Of a stretch of DNA of 16,337 bases, positions 6,657 to 13,438 are shown one piece after another. Position numbers and translations under genes: made by a program. Each line of letters opens with the position of its first letter. The first letter of the stretch is position 1. The notes under the pieces were generated by a model. The model was not told where the DNA came from, did no database searches, and worked only from the letters and a program-made list of their open reading frames with translations. The DNA is from Cyanobacteria bacterium UBA1221 (GTDB lineage Bacteria; Cyanobacteriota; Vampirovibrionia; Gastranaerophilales; Gastranaerophilaceae), in the NCBI GenBank assembly GCA_002309425.1, contig DBXD01000005.1, positions 8,222-24,558 of the forward strand. Reading direction: 5' to 3'.

Positions 6657-8714
6657 ATGAGTAAATATTTATTGGAAATAGGGACGGAAGAACTGCCATA
6701 CAGGTTTATCCCTCAGGCAATTGTGCAGTTAAAAGACGGATTTGAAAAATTTTTGAATGACAACAAGGTCGGTTATGATAAGGTTGATGTTTATGCCACC
6801 CCAAGACGTCTTGCGGTAATTGTTTCAGGACTTGTTGAAAAAAGTTCGGACGAAGAAAAACTTATAAAAGGCCCTATTGCCAAAGTTGCATATGATGATA
6901 ACGGCGCTTTAACTCAGGCGGGTATCGGTTTTGCAAGAAAGAATAACATAAATCCCGATGACTTGTTTAATCAGGACGGTTATGTTTATGCCCGTGTTGT
7001 TGTTAAAGGTAAATCAATTAAAGAACTTTTACAGGACAATGTTTCAAAAATTGTTTTAAAACTTCAGGGCTCACACTTTATGAGATGGGGTTATAACGAA
7101 GAAAAATTCTCAAGACCGATAAGATGGATTGTTTCCGTTCTTGACGGGGATGAGGTTAAGGTAAAAATTATTGACAAAGAATCTTCAAATCAATCCAGAG
7201 GCCACCGATTTGATAACAAGGACATTGTAATCAATAATCCTGACGAGTATATTGAAAAAATGCGTGATGCACACGTTATTGTTAATCAGGATGAGCGCAG
7301 ACAGCTGATTATTGATTTAGCAAAAGCCGAAGCGGACAAACTTGGTGCAGTCCCTTACTATACGGATGACTTATTGGAAGAAGTTACGTTTATTACGGAA
7401 TATCCGGTTCCCGCAGTGTGCGAATTTGACCCGAAATATCTTGAAATACCGGAAGAAGTTACCGTAACGGTAATGGCGGTTCATCAGAGATACTTTGCTC
7501 TTCATAAAGACGGCAAACTGATTAACAAATTCATTACTATGACAAACTACATCGGGGATGAATTTTCAAACATAAAAGCGGGTAATGTCAGAGTAATAAA
7601 AGCAAGATTAGATGATGCGGTGTTTTTCTTTACCGAAGATACAAAAAAACCGCTTGAAGCGTACGTTGAAGATTTAAAAGGTGTAACTTTCCAAAAGGGC
7701 ATGGGGTCTGTTTATGACAAAACTCTTCGTCTTGTTGCGTTATCAAAAGATATAGCAAAATCTCTTGGCATAAATTCGGATAAAACAGAGAGAACCGCTT
7801 ATTTATGCAAGGCAGATTTAACAACCCAGTTAGTTTTTGAATTTACCGAATTACAGGGCTTTATCGGTGCAGATTACGCAAAAGTATCCGGTGAAGACAG
7901 TGCCGTTTGTGAGGGTATTAAAGAGCATTATTTCCCGCTCAATGCGGAAAGTGAAACTGCAAAAGGTATTGAAGGTCAGATTGTCGGTATTGCCGATAAA
8001 ATGGATACCATATGCGCAGTTTTTGCTGAAGGTAAAAAACCGACAGGGTCTTCCGACCCGTTAGGAGTAAGACGTGCCGCTTTAGGTATCATCAGGACAG
8101 TATTTGACGGCAATTTGAGAATTGATTTGAATGACTTAATAATTAAAACTTTACTGTTACTGCCAATCAAATCTGTTGACGGCAATATAATTGATAAGGT
8201 TAAGAATTTTGCCGGCTCAAGTGCAGACAGACTGTCAGGCAAGGTTCTTGAGGAAATACGTGAGTTTATTGTTCAGAGATTAATTATTTACCTTTCTGAC
8301 AAATATTCCAAAAATGTTCTTGAGGCATGCGCATCAAGCTCTAATCCTCTTGAAGATTTGAACGATTACGTTAAAAGAGTTGAAGTTGTTTCAACCATAG
8401 ATAATGAACAATTAAAAGAAAATGCCAACCGAGTTTTAAGAATACTGAAAGAAGATTCTTCAAAATCCGTTGACAGAAGCTTGTTTAGAGAATCTGCCGA
8501 GAATATGTTATTAGAACAGATTAAAACTGTTGAAGATGATGCTGATTATAATACATACCTGAAACAGTTAATAGAAATTAATCCGTCCGTTGAAAAATTC
8601 TTTAATGATGTTCTTGTCATGGATAATGATGAAAAAATTAAAGAAAATCGTCTGGCATTGTTAACAATGTTAAAGAAAAAATATGAACGGCTGACTGATT
8701 TTGCTCAACTATAA
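6657..8714 (+). CDS. glyS: glycine--tRNA ligase beta subunit
   Basis: 685 residues, normal for bacterial GlyS. It is the beta subunit of the alpha2-beta2 type glycyl-tRNA synthetase: GlyQ (alpha) makes glycyl-adenylate and GlyS recognises tRNA. The N-terminus has the family hallmark E7-I-G-T-E-E-L-P14. A DALR-type anticodon-binding region is at about 570-670. I chose the ATG at 6657, with AGGTGAG just upstream (6646-6652), over an in-frame TTG at 6624 that would add 11 untypical residues and lies before the expected transcript start. glyQ is not in the window and is unlinked on this side, although glyQS are often adjacent. No frameshift or odd region is seen. No convincing terminator follows: the palindrome at 8743-8759 has no following T run. 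Confidence 0.95.
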   Translation: MSKYLLEIGTEELPYRFIPQAIVQLKDGFEKFLNDNKVGYDKVDVYATPRRLAVIVSGLVEKSSDEEKLIKGPIAKVAYDDNGALTQAGIGFARKNNINPDDLFNQDGYVYARVVVKGKSIKELLQDNVSKIVLKLQGSHFMRWGYNEEKFSRPIRWIVSVLDGDEVKVKIIDKESSNQSRGHRFDNKDIVINNPDEYIEKMRDAHVIVNQDERRQLIIDLAKAEADKLGAVPYYTDDLLEEVTFITEYPVPAVCEFDPKYLEIPEEVTVTVMAVHQRYFALHKDGKLINKFITMTNYIGDEFSNIKAGNVRVIKARLDDAVFFFTEDTKKPLEAYVEDLKGVTFQKGMGSVYDKTLRLVALSKDIAKSLGINSDKTERTAYLCKADLTTQLVFEFTELQGFIGADYAKVSGEDSAVCEGIKEHYFPLNAESETAKGIEGQIVGIADKMDTICAVFAEGKKPTGSSDPLGVRRAALGIIRTVFDGNLRIDLNDLIIKTLLLLPIKSVDGNIIDKVKNFAGSSADRLSGKVLEEIREFIVQRLIIYLSDKYSKNVLEACASSSNPLEDLNDYVKRVEVVSTIDNEQLKENANRVLRILKEDSSKSVDRSLFRESAENMLLEQIKTVEDDADYNTYLKQLIEINPSVEKFFNDVLVMDNDEKIKENRLALLTMLKKKYERLTDFAQL

Positions 8715-8742
8715 TCTGAATTTCGGGAAATGTAACATTTTG

Positions 8743-8759
8743 TTTACATTTCATGTAAA
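8743..8759. repeat. perfect 7-bp palindrome upstream of the 104-aa gene
   Basis: TTTACAT, a 3-base loop TTC, then ATGTAAA. It lies 29 bases after the glyS stop and 66 bases before the next start. It could be an operator or a weak processing hairpin. A TGTAACATT 9-mer at 8731-8739 precedes it; the same 9-mer occurs at 14819-14827. Confidence 0.5.
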
Positions 8760-8825
8760 AAAGTAAATTATTTTTTTCAGGATACTTTAAAATAATATAA
8801 GAAGGAACAAAAGTAGTAGGTAACC

Positions 8826-9140
8826 ATGATAGACCGAATTAGAAACTTAAAAATTGTAAAACAGTTGAAAGATGCAATCAGTCCCAAATTACGCTGGTTA
8901 AATTATGCAAATCATTCGGCTGATAAAACTTCCGCAGAATATATTGAAATGGTAAGCGGGGTAGAAGATATTCAAACAAATTCTGACGAACGCAGGCTGG
9001 AAGCAATGGTCAGAGAACAGCTCAAAGAGGAGTTTCCAAATATTGAGAACATGAAATCATATGAGCTTCTTGTTGATGCAGTTATGCACAACTTAAAGAA
9101 AAAACAGCTTCAGGCCACTGATAATTACAAATTCGAGTAA
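8826..9140 (+). CDS. uncharacterised 104-aa helical protein
   Basis: 104 residues, mainly alpha-helical by composition, charged, with no membrane segment, signal peptide or cysteines. The basic N-terminal third has R-L-N-K-type residues and the C-terminal half is rich in Glu/Lys. I do not recognise the family. A purine-rich AGTAGG lies about 6 bases before the ATG and 112 bases separate it from glyS. A strong inverted repeat spans its 3' end, with the stop codon in the loop, and a good terminator follows at 9171-9197, so it is the end of a transcription unit. Co-transcription with glyS is possible because no terminator or clear promoter lies between them. Coding status is supported by length, ribosome site and terminator; function is unknown. 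Confidence 0.75.
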   Translation: MIDRIRNLKIVKQLKDAISPKLRWLNYANHSADKTSAEYIEMVSGVEDIQTNSDERRLEAMVREQLKEEFPNIENMKSYELLVDAVMHNLKKKQLQATDNYKFE

Positions 9141-9160
9141 ATTCCCGAATTTGATTATCA
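9119..9160 (+). repeat. long imperfect inverted repeat around the stop codon of the 104-aa gene
   Basis: Left arm TGATAAT-ta-CAAATTCG (9119-9135), 10-base loop (9136-9145), right arm CGAATTTGATTATCA (9146-9160): 15 base pairs with one 2-base bulge. The stop codon 9138-9140 is in the loop. There is no T run after it, so it is not a terminator by itself. The true terminator is 10 bases further on. Confidence 0.75.
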
Positions 9161-9170
9161 AATGAAAAGT

Positions 9171-9197
9171 AGCACCTTCAAAGGGTGTTATTTTTTT
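9171..9197 (+). terminator. rho-independent terminator of the 104-aa gene
   Basis: AGCACCTT (9171-9178), loop CAA, AGGGTGTT (9182-9189): 8 pairs including wobbles, followed by A and seven T (9191-9197). Confidence 0.85.
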
Positions 9198-9311
9198 ATG
9201 CAAAAAGTAACAAGTTAGCATAATTACAGAGAAAAGGTTGGTTTAACCCAACCCGTAAATCTATTTTTTATTGGGCAGACTGAAGTCTATCATACTTTTC
9301 TACGGACTAAA

Positions 9312-9344
9312 GTCGTTAAGTCGTTAAGACGATATGTCGTTAAG
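9312..9344 (+). repeat. GTCGTTAAG short direct repeats
   Basis: Three perfect copies of GTCGTTAAG at 9312-9320, 9320-9328 and 9336-9344, the first two overlapping by one base, followed by a degenerate TTCGTTACG. Confidence 0.75.
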
Positions 9345-9380
9345 TTCGTTACGTTTATTTTATTTAATTCAATTTTTTAG

Positions 9381-9417
9381 TATTGAATCTCTCCTTGGGG
9401 AGAAAAGAATTTCAATA
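9381..9417. repeat. nested hairpin TATTGAA...TTCAATA
   Basis: Outer arms TATTGAA (9381-9387) and TTCAATA (9411-9417) enclose an inner hairpin TCTCC-TTGG-GGAGA (9390-9403). An ATTCAAT just upstream can pair with the same left arm, so two foldings compete. Confidence 0.6.
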
Positions 9418-9430
9418 TGAGGCACATCTT

Positions 9431-9537
9431 CACCTCTACTAAAGAGTAGGAGAGGATACAAGCTGTTGGCAAACGCAAGTGCGCCATACAGCTTGAGGTG
9501 AGGTATGAACTTAATTTAAAAATAAATACCCCTCACC
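9431..9537. repeat. three-way-junction-like structure with competing outer stems
   Basis: CACCTC (9431-9436) can pair with GAGGTG (9495-9500), closing over CTACT-AAAG-AGTAG (9436-9449) and CAAGCTGT-TGGC...GCCA-T-ACAGCTTG (9459-9495). The same GGTGAGG (9497-9503) can instead pair with CCTCACC (9531-9537). Mutually exclusive pairings are the plan of a switching RNA but also arise in degenerate mobile elements. Confidence 0.5.
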
Positions 9538-9544
9538 AGTATTC

Positions 9545-9713
9545 ATGTCATTGCGAAACGGCAAAGGATTGCCGTTGAAGCAATCCAGCCTATTTTATTA
9601 AATTGTGCGAAGCACCGATATGAACTTTACGTCTTATCGTCCTGACGTCTTATCGTCATATAATCAGCTGGATTACTTCGGTCGGCAGGCTTCTGCCTCC
9701 CTCGTAATGACAT
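9545..9713. repeat. two inverted copies of a GTCATTGCGA...GAAGCAATCCAGC element
   Basis: Left copy 9545-9589 and right copy 9667-9713 (reverse complement) share ATGTCATT(G/A)CGA and GAAG(C/T)AATCCAGC at their two ends; the middles differ but each forms its own hairpin: AACGGCAA-AGGA-TTGCCGTT (left) and GGCAG-GCTT-CTGCC (right). The copies are 77 bases apart. Similar GTCATTGCGA/GAAGCAATCC intergenic repeats occur in many unrelated bacteria as dispersed elements; I have not searched this genome. Confidence 0.8.
9629..9657 (+). repeat. ACGTCTTATCGTC direct repeat
   Basis: Two perfect 13-base copies, 9629-9641 and 9645-9657, period 16, between the two inverted elements. A hairpin GTGC-GAA-GCAC (9605-9615) precedes them. 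Confidence 0.75.
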
Positions 9714-9745
9714 AAAAAAAGGTGTGCCTTTAGTAAGCGCACCTT
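9714..9745 (-). terminator. rho-independent terminator of the EF-hand gene
   Basis: On the minus strand: AAGGTGCGC, a 9-base loop, GCACACCTT (9 pairs with one G-T wobble), then seven T (9720-9714). The gene stop is at 9786. Confidence 0.85.
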
Positions 9746-9754
9746 ATATTCTTT

Positions 9755-9774
9755 TCGTGCATTATAATACACGA
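9755..9774. repeat. 20-bp near-palindrome just after the EF-hand gene
   Basis: TCGTGCATTATAATACACGA: 9 of 10 pairs match. It lies between the gene's stop and its terminator on the minus strand, so it may extend the terminator or serve as a protein site. Confidence 0.5.
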
Positions 9775-9785
9775 TGCAAGCTATT

Positions 9786-10397
9786 TTAATTGGATTTTTC
9801 TCTTATTATTTTATCCTTATAATGGTCTACTTTTAAATGTTTATAGTCACCAAACAATCCAAACGTTGATTTTTCGTCAAGATATATAACGTCGGCTTCA
9901 CCATCTCCAATCTCAGCTACTCCAATATAAGAATCTTTTAAAGATAATGTATCTGCTTTATTTGTACCTTTGTATGACCACAATAAAGCATTTGTTACTT
10001 TACCGCCTAATATACTTGTTTTGCCTTCCTGATGACAACTTTCATCATCACGAAATTCAAATGTACCAAAAGTTGTTTCAACTATATGTATTGTCGGCTG
10101 GCCATATGCTTTATAATCCTTTCTGGTACTGGCATTTAAAACCTCGTTCTTATTAAAGGTAACCTTGCCTATTTCTGTCTCATTTGCGTAAAGTTTAATA
10201 GAGCTTACATGTGCTTTCATCTCCGATAATTCTTTACCATCTAATCCTTTTGCATTTAATTCTTCGTCAGAAATGTTTCCACTGTTATTAGTATCAAAAA
10301 TAGTTAATAACTGCTGTTTTGACATGCTTTTTAATTCGTCCATCGTAAAACCTGTTTTATTGTCAGGTAATTGTACGCCATTAACTTTCATATCCAT
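9786..10397 (-). CDS. EF-hand calcium-binding-like protein, otherwise unknown
   Basis: 203 residues, no signal peptide or membrane segment seen. The N-terminal part holds one clean EF-hand loop, D35-T-N37-N-S39-G40-N41-I42-S-D-E-E46, flanked by helices, matching the 12-residue Ca2+ loop with ligands at positions 1, 3, 5, 7 and 12. The rest (about 70-203) is rich in beta-branched and aromatic residues and looks like a small beta-rich domain; I recognise no family. The ATG at 10397 has GGGGA 5 bases upstream (10403-10407). It is separated from the preceding helical-protein genes by a strong terminator (10583-10613), so it should have its own promoter in the 185-base gap; I found none I trust. 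Its own terminator follows at 9714-9745. A Ca2+-dependent surface or regulatory role is inferred only from the loop. Confidence 0.85.
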   Translation of the reverse strand: MDMKVNGVQLPDNKTGFTMDELKSMSKQQLLTIFDTNNSGNISDEELNAKGLDGKELSEMKAHVSSIKLYANETEIGKVTFNKNEVLNASTRKDYKAYGQPTIHIVETTFGTFEFRDDESCHQEGKTSILGGKVTNALLWSYKGTNKADTLSLKDSYIGVAEIGDGEADVIYLDEKSTFGLFGDYKHLKVDHYKDKIIREKSN

Positions 10398-10582
10398 AAT
10401 AGTCCCCTTTCCTCGTACTATTTATATTCCCTTATGTGTATATAAAGTTTTTTTGCAAGAAATAATTGCCAGACAAAATATTTTTTAAGAGTTTTATTTA
10501 TACAATAATGCTGAATTACCGCAGTTTTTAAATGTATTTACAAAAATTTACAAATTACTTAATTATTTTATATTTATACACC

Positions 10583-10613
10583 AAAAAGATTCAGCCATTG
10601 GCTGAATCTTTTT
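10583..10613 (-). terminator. strong bidirectional terminator ending the helical-protein operon
   Basis: Perfect 14-base-pair stem AAAAAGATTCAGCC / GGCTGAATCTTTTT with loop ATT; on the minus strand it lies 17 bases after the 109-aa gene and ends in five T. Confidence 0.9.
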
Positions 10614-10629
10614 TGTAATTTTCTTACCC

Positions 10630-10959
10630 TTATAATGAATATTTCATTTCTTCTTTTATTTCTTCGCCTAATCTTTGTTTACAATCACCTAACTCCGCAT
10701 CTACCGCCTGCAGCTGAATTTTGTATTCACTCATTTGCTGTTCCAACTGTTCTTCTATTAATCTCATATCTGCCTGACGTTTTTGCAGGGTTTTCATTGC
10801 CGGAGAATCTGGGTCGTAATCTGTACCGACTCTCATTAAGTCGTTTCCTGATTTTACCAGCCGGCTTTTTTCCATGGTGATTTGCTGGATTTTAAACGAT
10901 AAATCTCGTTTTTGACCTTGTAATTCGTGATACCTCATTGTATCGGTAATCATGCCCAT
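10630..10959 (-). CDS. 109-aa coiled-coil protein of unknown function
   Basis: 109 residues, nearly all helical, with strong heptad-like patterns at about 14-40 and 58-105, many Gln/Glu/Lys, and no membrane segment. It begins M-G-M, like the 326-aa protein at the head of the same cluster. Long N- and C-terminal coils joined by a short polar linker (about 41-57) recall small axial or chaperone-like subunits of secretion systems, but I do not recognise the family. GGGA lies 9 bases before the ATG, and 13 bases separate it from the 91-aa gene upstream, so it is in the same operon. A strong terminator follows 17 bases after its stop (10583-10613). Confidence 0.8.
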   Translation of the reverse strand: MGMITDTMRYHELQGQKRDLSFKIQQITMEKSRLVKSGNDLMRVGTDYDPDSPAMKTLQKRQADMRLIEEQLEQQMSEYKIQLQAVDAELGDCKQRLGEEIKEEMKYSL

Positions 10960-10972
10960 TTTTTAATTCCCT

Positions 10973-11248
10973 TTATCTTGTTTCATTAAGATGATTTCCC
11001 TTTAAAAAGCTGTGCTGATTGTTTTCTGCAATCAGTTTTTCCATTTTCATAAACTGGTGCTGGTGGTAGCTTAAACGGTACTGCGCCATTTTTAGCTTTT
11101 TCTTCATTGTCAAGAAATCTTTTAAACCTTCTACAATGTTGTTTACCATAGCTTTTAGAGGACTTTTCCTAATGATAAAGTTCTTTGAATATATCAAGAA
11201 ATCTATGATTCTCTTTATATTCGTTTCTAAAGTATCTCGAAGTGACAT
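10973..11248 (-). CDS. 91-aa basic helical protein of unknown function
   Basis: 91 residues, Lys-rich, His/Met in the C-terminal half. A weakly hydrophobic helix at about 14-26 is amphipathic rather than a membrane span. The C-terminal half (about 45-78) resembles a coiled coil. A good AGGAG lies 8 bases before the ATG, so translation is likely. It is 13 bases before the 109-aa gene. I do not recognise the family. Upstream there are about 93 bases to the doubtful small frame at 11342. Confidence 0.7.
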   Translation of the reverse strand: MSLRDTLETNIKRIIDFLIYSKNFIIRKSPLKAMVNNIVEGLKDFLTMKKKLKMAQYRLSYHQHQFMKMEKLIAENNQHSFLKGNHLNETR

Positions 11249-11341
11249 ATTTATTACTCCTGTACACTTTAGATTCTACATGTATATAAAAACACGCGGA
11301 ACGAAAATATTGCGTATTTTTACATAAAAACTTAACATGTC

Positions 11342-11563
11342 TTAACCTAAAATGCTTTTTTTATCTTTTTCACTGTCAAAAGATATATTCTCATATCTTT
11401 CCAAATGCTTTATCGGAATTTTTTCGTTAAACTTTAATAAATTTAGCGGATGAGAAAATAATGTGTAATATAATTTTACAATATTGTGTATAAAAATACA
11501 CACAATATTTTGTTTTATTAATGTGTCACACACTAACCTTGTATATGTTCTGGAATCACCCAT
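11342..11563 (-). CDS. doubtful 73-aa small frame within a 340-base stretch
   Basis: 73 residues if it starts at the ATG at 11563; a longer version from 11623 would overlap the upstream gene in another frame, so I prefer the later start. GGCCGG nearby gives only a weak ribosome site. The sequence has a hydrophobic middle (about 19-37) and a charged tail. It is interrupted at DNA level by a strong inverted repeat (11480-11509) that would sit inside the coding region, which is unusual. No family is recognised. It may instead be a non-coding, structured spacer between the 280-aa and 91-aa genes. Confidence 0.3.
   Translation of the reverse strand: MGDSRTYTRLVCDTLIKQNIVCIFIHNIVKLYYTLFSHPLNLLKFNEKIPIKHLERYENISFDSEKDKKSILG
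11480..11509. repeat. strong inverted repeat, 12 bp stem with AAAA loop
   Basis: AATATTGTGTAT (11480-11491), AAAA, ATACACACAATATT (11496-11509), with a 2-base bulge in the right arm. T-rich DNA follows on the plus strand (11509-11518), but the genes here run on the minus strand, so a terminator role for them is doubtful. Confidence 0.6.
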
Positions 11564-11588
11564 TATTTCCGGCCTCTGAATAAATTTA

Positions 11589-12431
11589 TTACAAATTCTG
11601 GATAGCTTTACTGTCGCCGTCAATAGATTCTTTTAACATCTTTTTGGCAACATCTTCCTGGGTTCCGAGCATTTTGCAAACGGTTTCAATATTTCTTACT
11701 TTATTTGAAAGTATTGTATCAGCGTTTGCGGTAATATTGGCGGTTACCCTCTGGTATGCCGCAAGCGGTGCGGAAGTAATACCCTGCATCAGGTTACCCA
11801 TTACAAGGGCAGGTAAACCGTATTCTCCAAGATACGGTGCAGCGGATTGCATTATACCGCCCCAACCAGAAATCACACTCGCTATCGGTAAAACTATATT
11901 TCTGCCGACAAAACCGTAACCATTTGCGGCACCAACGCCGTATGCGGCTGCACTTGCAATGTCAGCCAGTCCTCCTACTCCGGATGCAAATCCGGTTGCC
12001 GTACCTGATAAACTTGAGGCTAGACTCAATGCCGGATTTGTTCCCCAGCCTCCGATTGCGGAAGCACCGCCTGTCGCAAATCCGTTTGCCCAGGATATTG
12101 GTGCTGCCCCGCCCGGGAAGCCCGAATAATTATACAACGAATTTAACCCAAAAGCGGAACCCCCATTCAGGGAGGAATAATAGGACGTTCCGGGAATATT
12201 CATGGATTCGGAACTTCCGAATATGGTTGAATATGCTGATGGTGCCATCAGGCTTGCCATTCTGTATAAAAAGCTTCCTGTTGTACCCCAGCCTGTACCC
12301 TCGCCTCCTGCTCCGGATATGGTTAAATCTCTCAACTTATCATATGTTTCCCAAAGCTGTGCTTTCGCCTGCGAACTTGCCGAGCCGAATTTATTTGCTA
12401 TAACCAGATAACTATCGTTTTTATATGACAT
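11589..12431 (-). CDS. Gly/Ala/Ser-rich 280-aa protein of unknown function
   Basis: 280 residues. The core (about 40-220) is low-complexity, rich in Gly, Ala, Ser and aromatic residues, with mildly hydrophobic stretches at about 154-195 and 205-225 and no classical signal peptide. The short N-terminus (1-38) and the C-terminus (about 225-280) are helical and charged. Such a layout is seen in surface, appendage and biofilm proteins, but I recognise no family. The ATG has GAGAG 6-7 bases upstream. It follows the 326-aa gene by 26 bases, so they share an operon. It is visibly richer in G+C and Gly/Ala codons than its neighbours, reflecting composition rather than clear transfer. A 188-aa frame on the other strand is a shadow. 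Confidence 0.85.
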   Translation of the reverse strand: MSYKNDSYLVIANKFGSASSQAKAQLWETYDKLRDLTISGAGGEGTGWGTTGSFLYRMASLMAPSAYSTIFGSSESMNIPGTSYYSSLNGGSAFGLNSLYNYSGFPGGAAPISWANGFATGGASAIGGWGTNPALSLASSLSGTATGFASGVGGLADIASAAAYGVGAANGYGFVGRNIVLPIASVISGWGGIMQSAAPYLGEYGLPALVMGNLMQGITSAPLAAYQRVTANITANADTILSNKVRNIETVCKMLGTQEDVAKKMLKESIDGDSKAIQNL

Positions 12432-12457
12432 TTTTAGCCTCTCTTTACACTTTTATA

Positions 12458-13438
12458 CTATGATTCAAATGTCTTGAATGTAGATTCAATATTCTTCTGA
12501 ATTACTTTTTGTACTGCTTCCATTTCTGTCTGAAGCGCTTCCTGCTCTGTATCCAGCTGGCGGAGCTTCAATTCTAACGTTCTGTCCTGCTCCTGTATCT
12601 TTTCGGTTTTTGCATTGATGTCTGCAATCCTTTTTTCATACACTTCCATATTGTACCTGTACTGGTTCATAGCATCTTCATATGCCATGGTATCAGTTTC
12701 GGTAGATGTTATAACAGGATATGTTGCTGAGGAATCTTCATACATTACAGACTGAACTCTGCCCTGATTATTAATATCGACAATTGCTTTCTCTTTTCTC
12801 TCTATCTTTTGATTCATATCCTGAGCAATATAATAAAACAGTTTGTCCTGATTTTCTGACGGAGTGCTCGAATCCGGTCCGCTTGAAGCAGTCCTTCTAA
12901 GGTCCTCTAAACAAGCATACCGTGTTTGCCCCTGAAATACCCATTTGAATATTTCTGAAGGATCAGCCTGAGCGAACCGTGAGTTTGGCCAATCTCTGCA
13001 TATCTGCTCATAAGCAGCTTTTTCCATAGTATTTGTTGGATCATATGGAACAAGCTCACAGTTACCAACATATGCAGGATTGTTGCCGGCATCAAGTATT
13101 ACCTGCGGATTGGTTAATTTATTTTCTATACCCGTAAATACATCTGCATAGTGAAAATGCGAAACCATATAGTTGAAACCGTCAGGATCATTGGTAAGTT
13201 GGGTCATATCTTCTATAAATTCAGTAATATTACCTTCCATATAGGAATACTTAATTTTTGTAAAATCCTGAGTACTCGGTGCTGTCGGCACTTCCAAAGC
13301 AAGAAGTTCGCTGAATGTATTAGCAGCCTTATTTGCTAACGCCGTACGAGCCTGGTTAATCTGCTGTCCTTCGTACTCAACATTTGTTTTTCTCGCGGTT
13401 AATGCAAGCCATCTGGCTTGTGATGCTGCCATACCCAT
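12458..13438 (-). CDS. 326-aa helical 'SQAR' protein, putative surface or secreted
   Basis: 326 residues. The N-terminal ~48 residues are a long amphipathic helix with M-G-M-A-A-S-Q-A-R9, and the C-terminal ~65 (about 260-326) form a coiled coil ending in I-E-S-T-F-K-T-F-E-S. Between them is a mostly polar domain with three cysteines (C127, C147, C176). N- and C-terminal helices around a variable middle are the plan of flagellin and other axial proteins, though no flagellin signature is present. From memory, proteins with this S-Q-A-R start are abundant in Gastranaerophilales and uncharacterised; that needs a search. AGAGGAGAG precedes the ATG at about 6 bases. A TATAAT on the minus strand at 13519-13524 is a possible -10 but has no good -35. 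It heads the helical-protein operon. Confidence 0.85.
   Translation of the reverse strand: MGMAASQARWLALTARKTNVEYEGQQINQARTALANKAANTFSELLALEVPTAPSTQDFTKIKYSYMEGNITEFIEDMTQLTNDPDGFNYMVSHFHYADVFTGIENKLTNPQVILDAGNNPAYVGNCELVPYDPTNTMEKAAYEQICRDWPNSRFAQADPSEIFKWVFQGQTRYACLEDLRRTASSGPDSSTPSENQDKLFYYIAQDMNQKIERKEKAIVDINNQGRVQSVMYEDSSATYPVITSTETDTMAYEDAMNQYRYNMEVYEKRIADINAKTEKIQEQDRTLELKLRQLDTEQEALQTEMEAVQKVIQKNIESTFKTFES

Larger units (their letters stand above)
9161..9785. other. gene-free, repeat-rich island
   Basis: No open frame with a ribosome site is seen on either strand over about 590 bases between terminators. The stretch contains, in order: a 6-bp hairpin GGTTGG-TTTAAC-CCAACC (9236-9253), GACT-AA-AGTC type mini-hairpins, GTCGTTAAG tandem repeats, nested hairpins with alternative pairings (9381-9537), two inverted copies of a 45-47 base element, and the terminator of the EF-hand gene. 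The composition suggests non-coding repetitive DNA or a relic of mobile elements, but an unknown structured RNA remains possible. Confidence 0.7.

Noticed and set aside
9312..9344. CRISPR-like array
   Set aside because: Units are only 9 bases, overlapping or 7 apart, with no spacers or cas genes.
11837..12403. 188-aa plus-strand open frame
   Set aside because: It is a mirror of the Gly/Ala/Ser-rich 280-aa gene; its Leu/Arg/Pro/Ser-rich composition is what such antisense frames give, and no ribosome site is seen.
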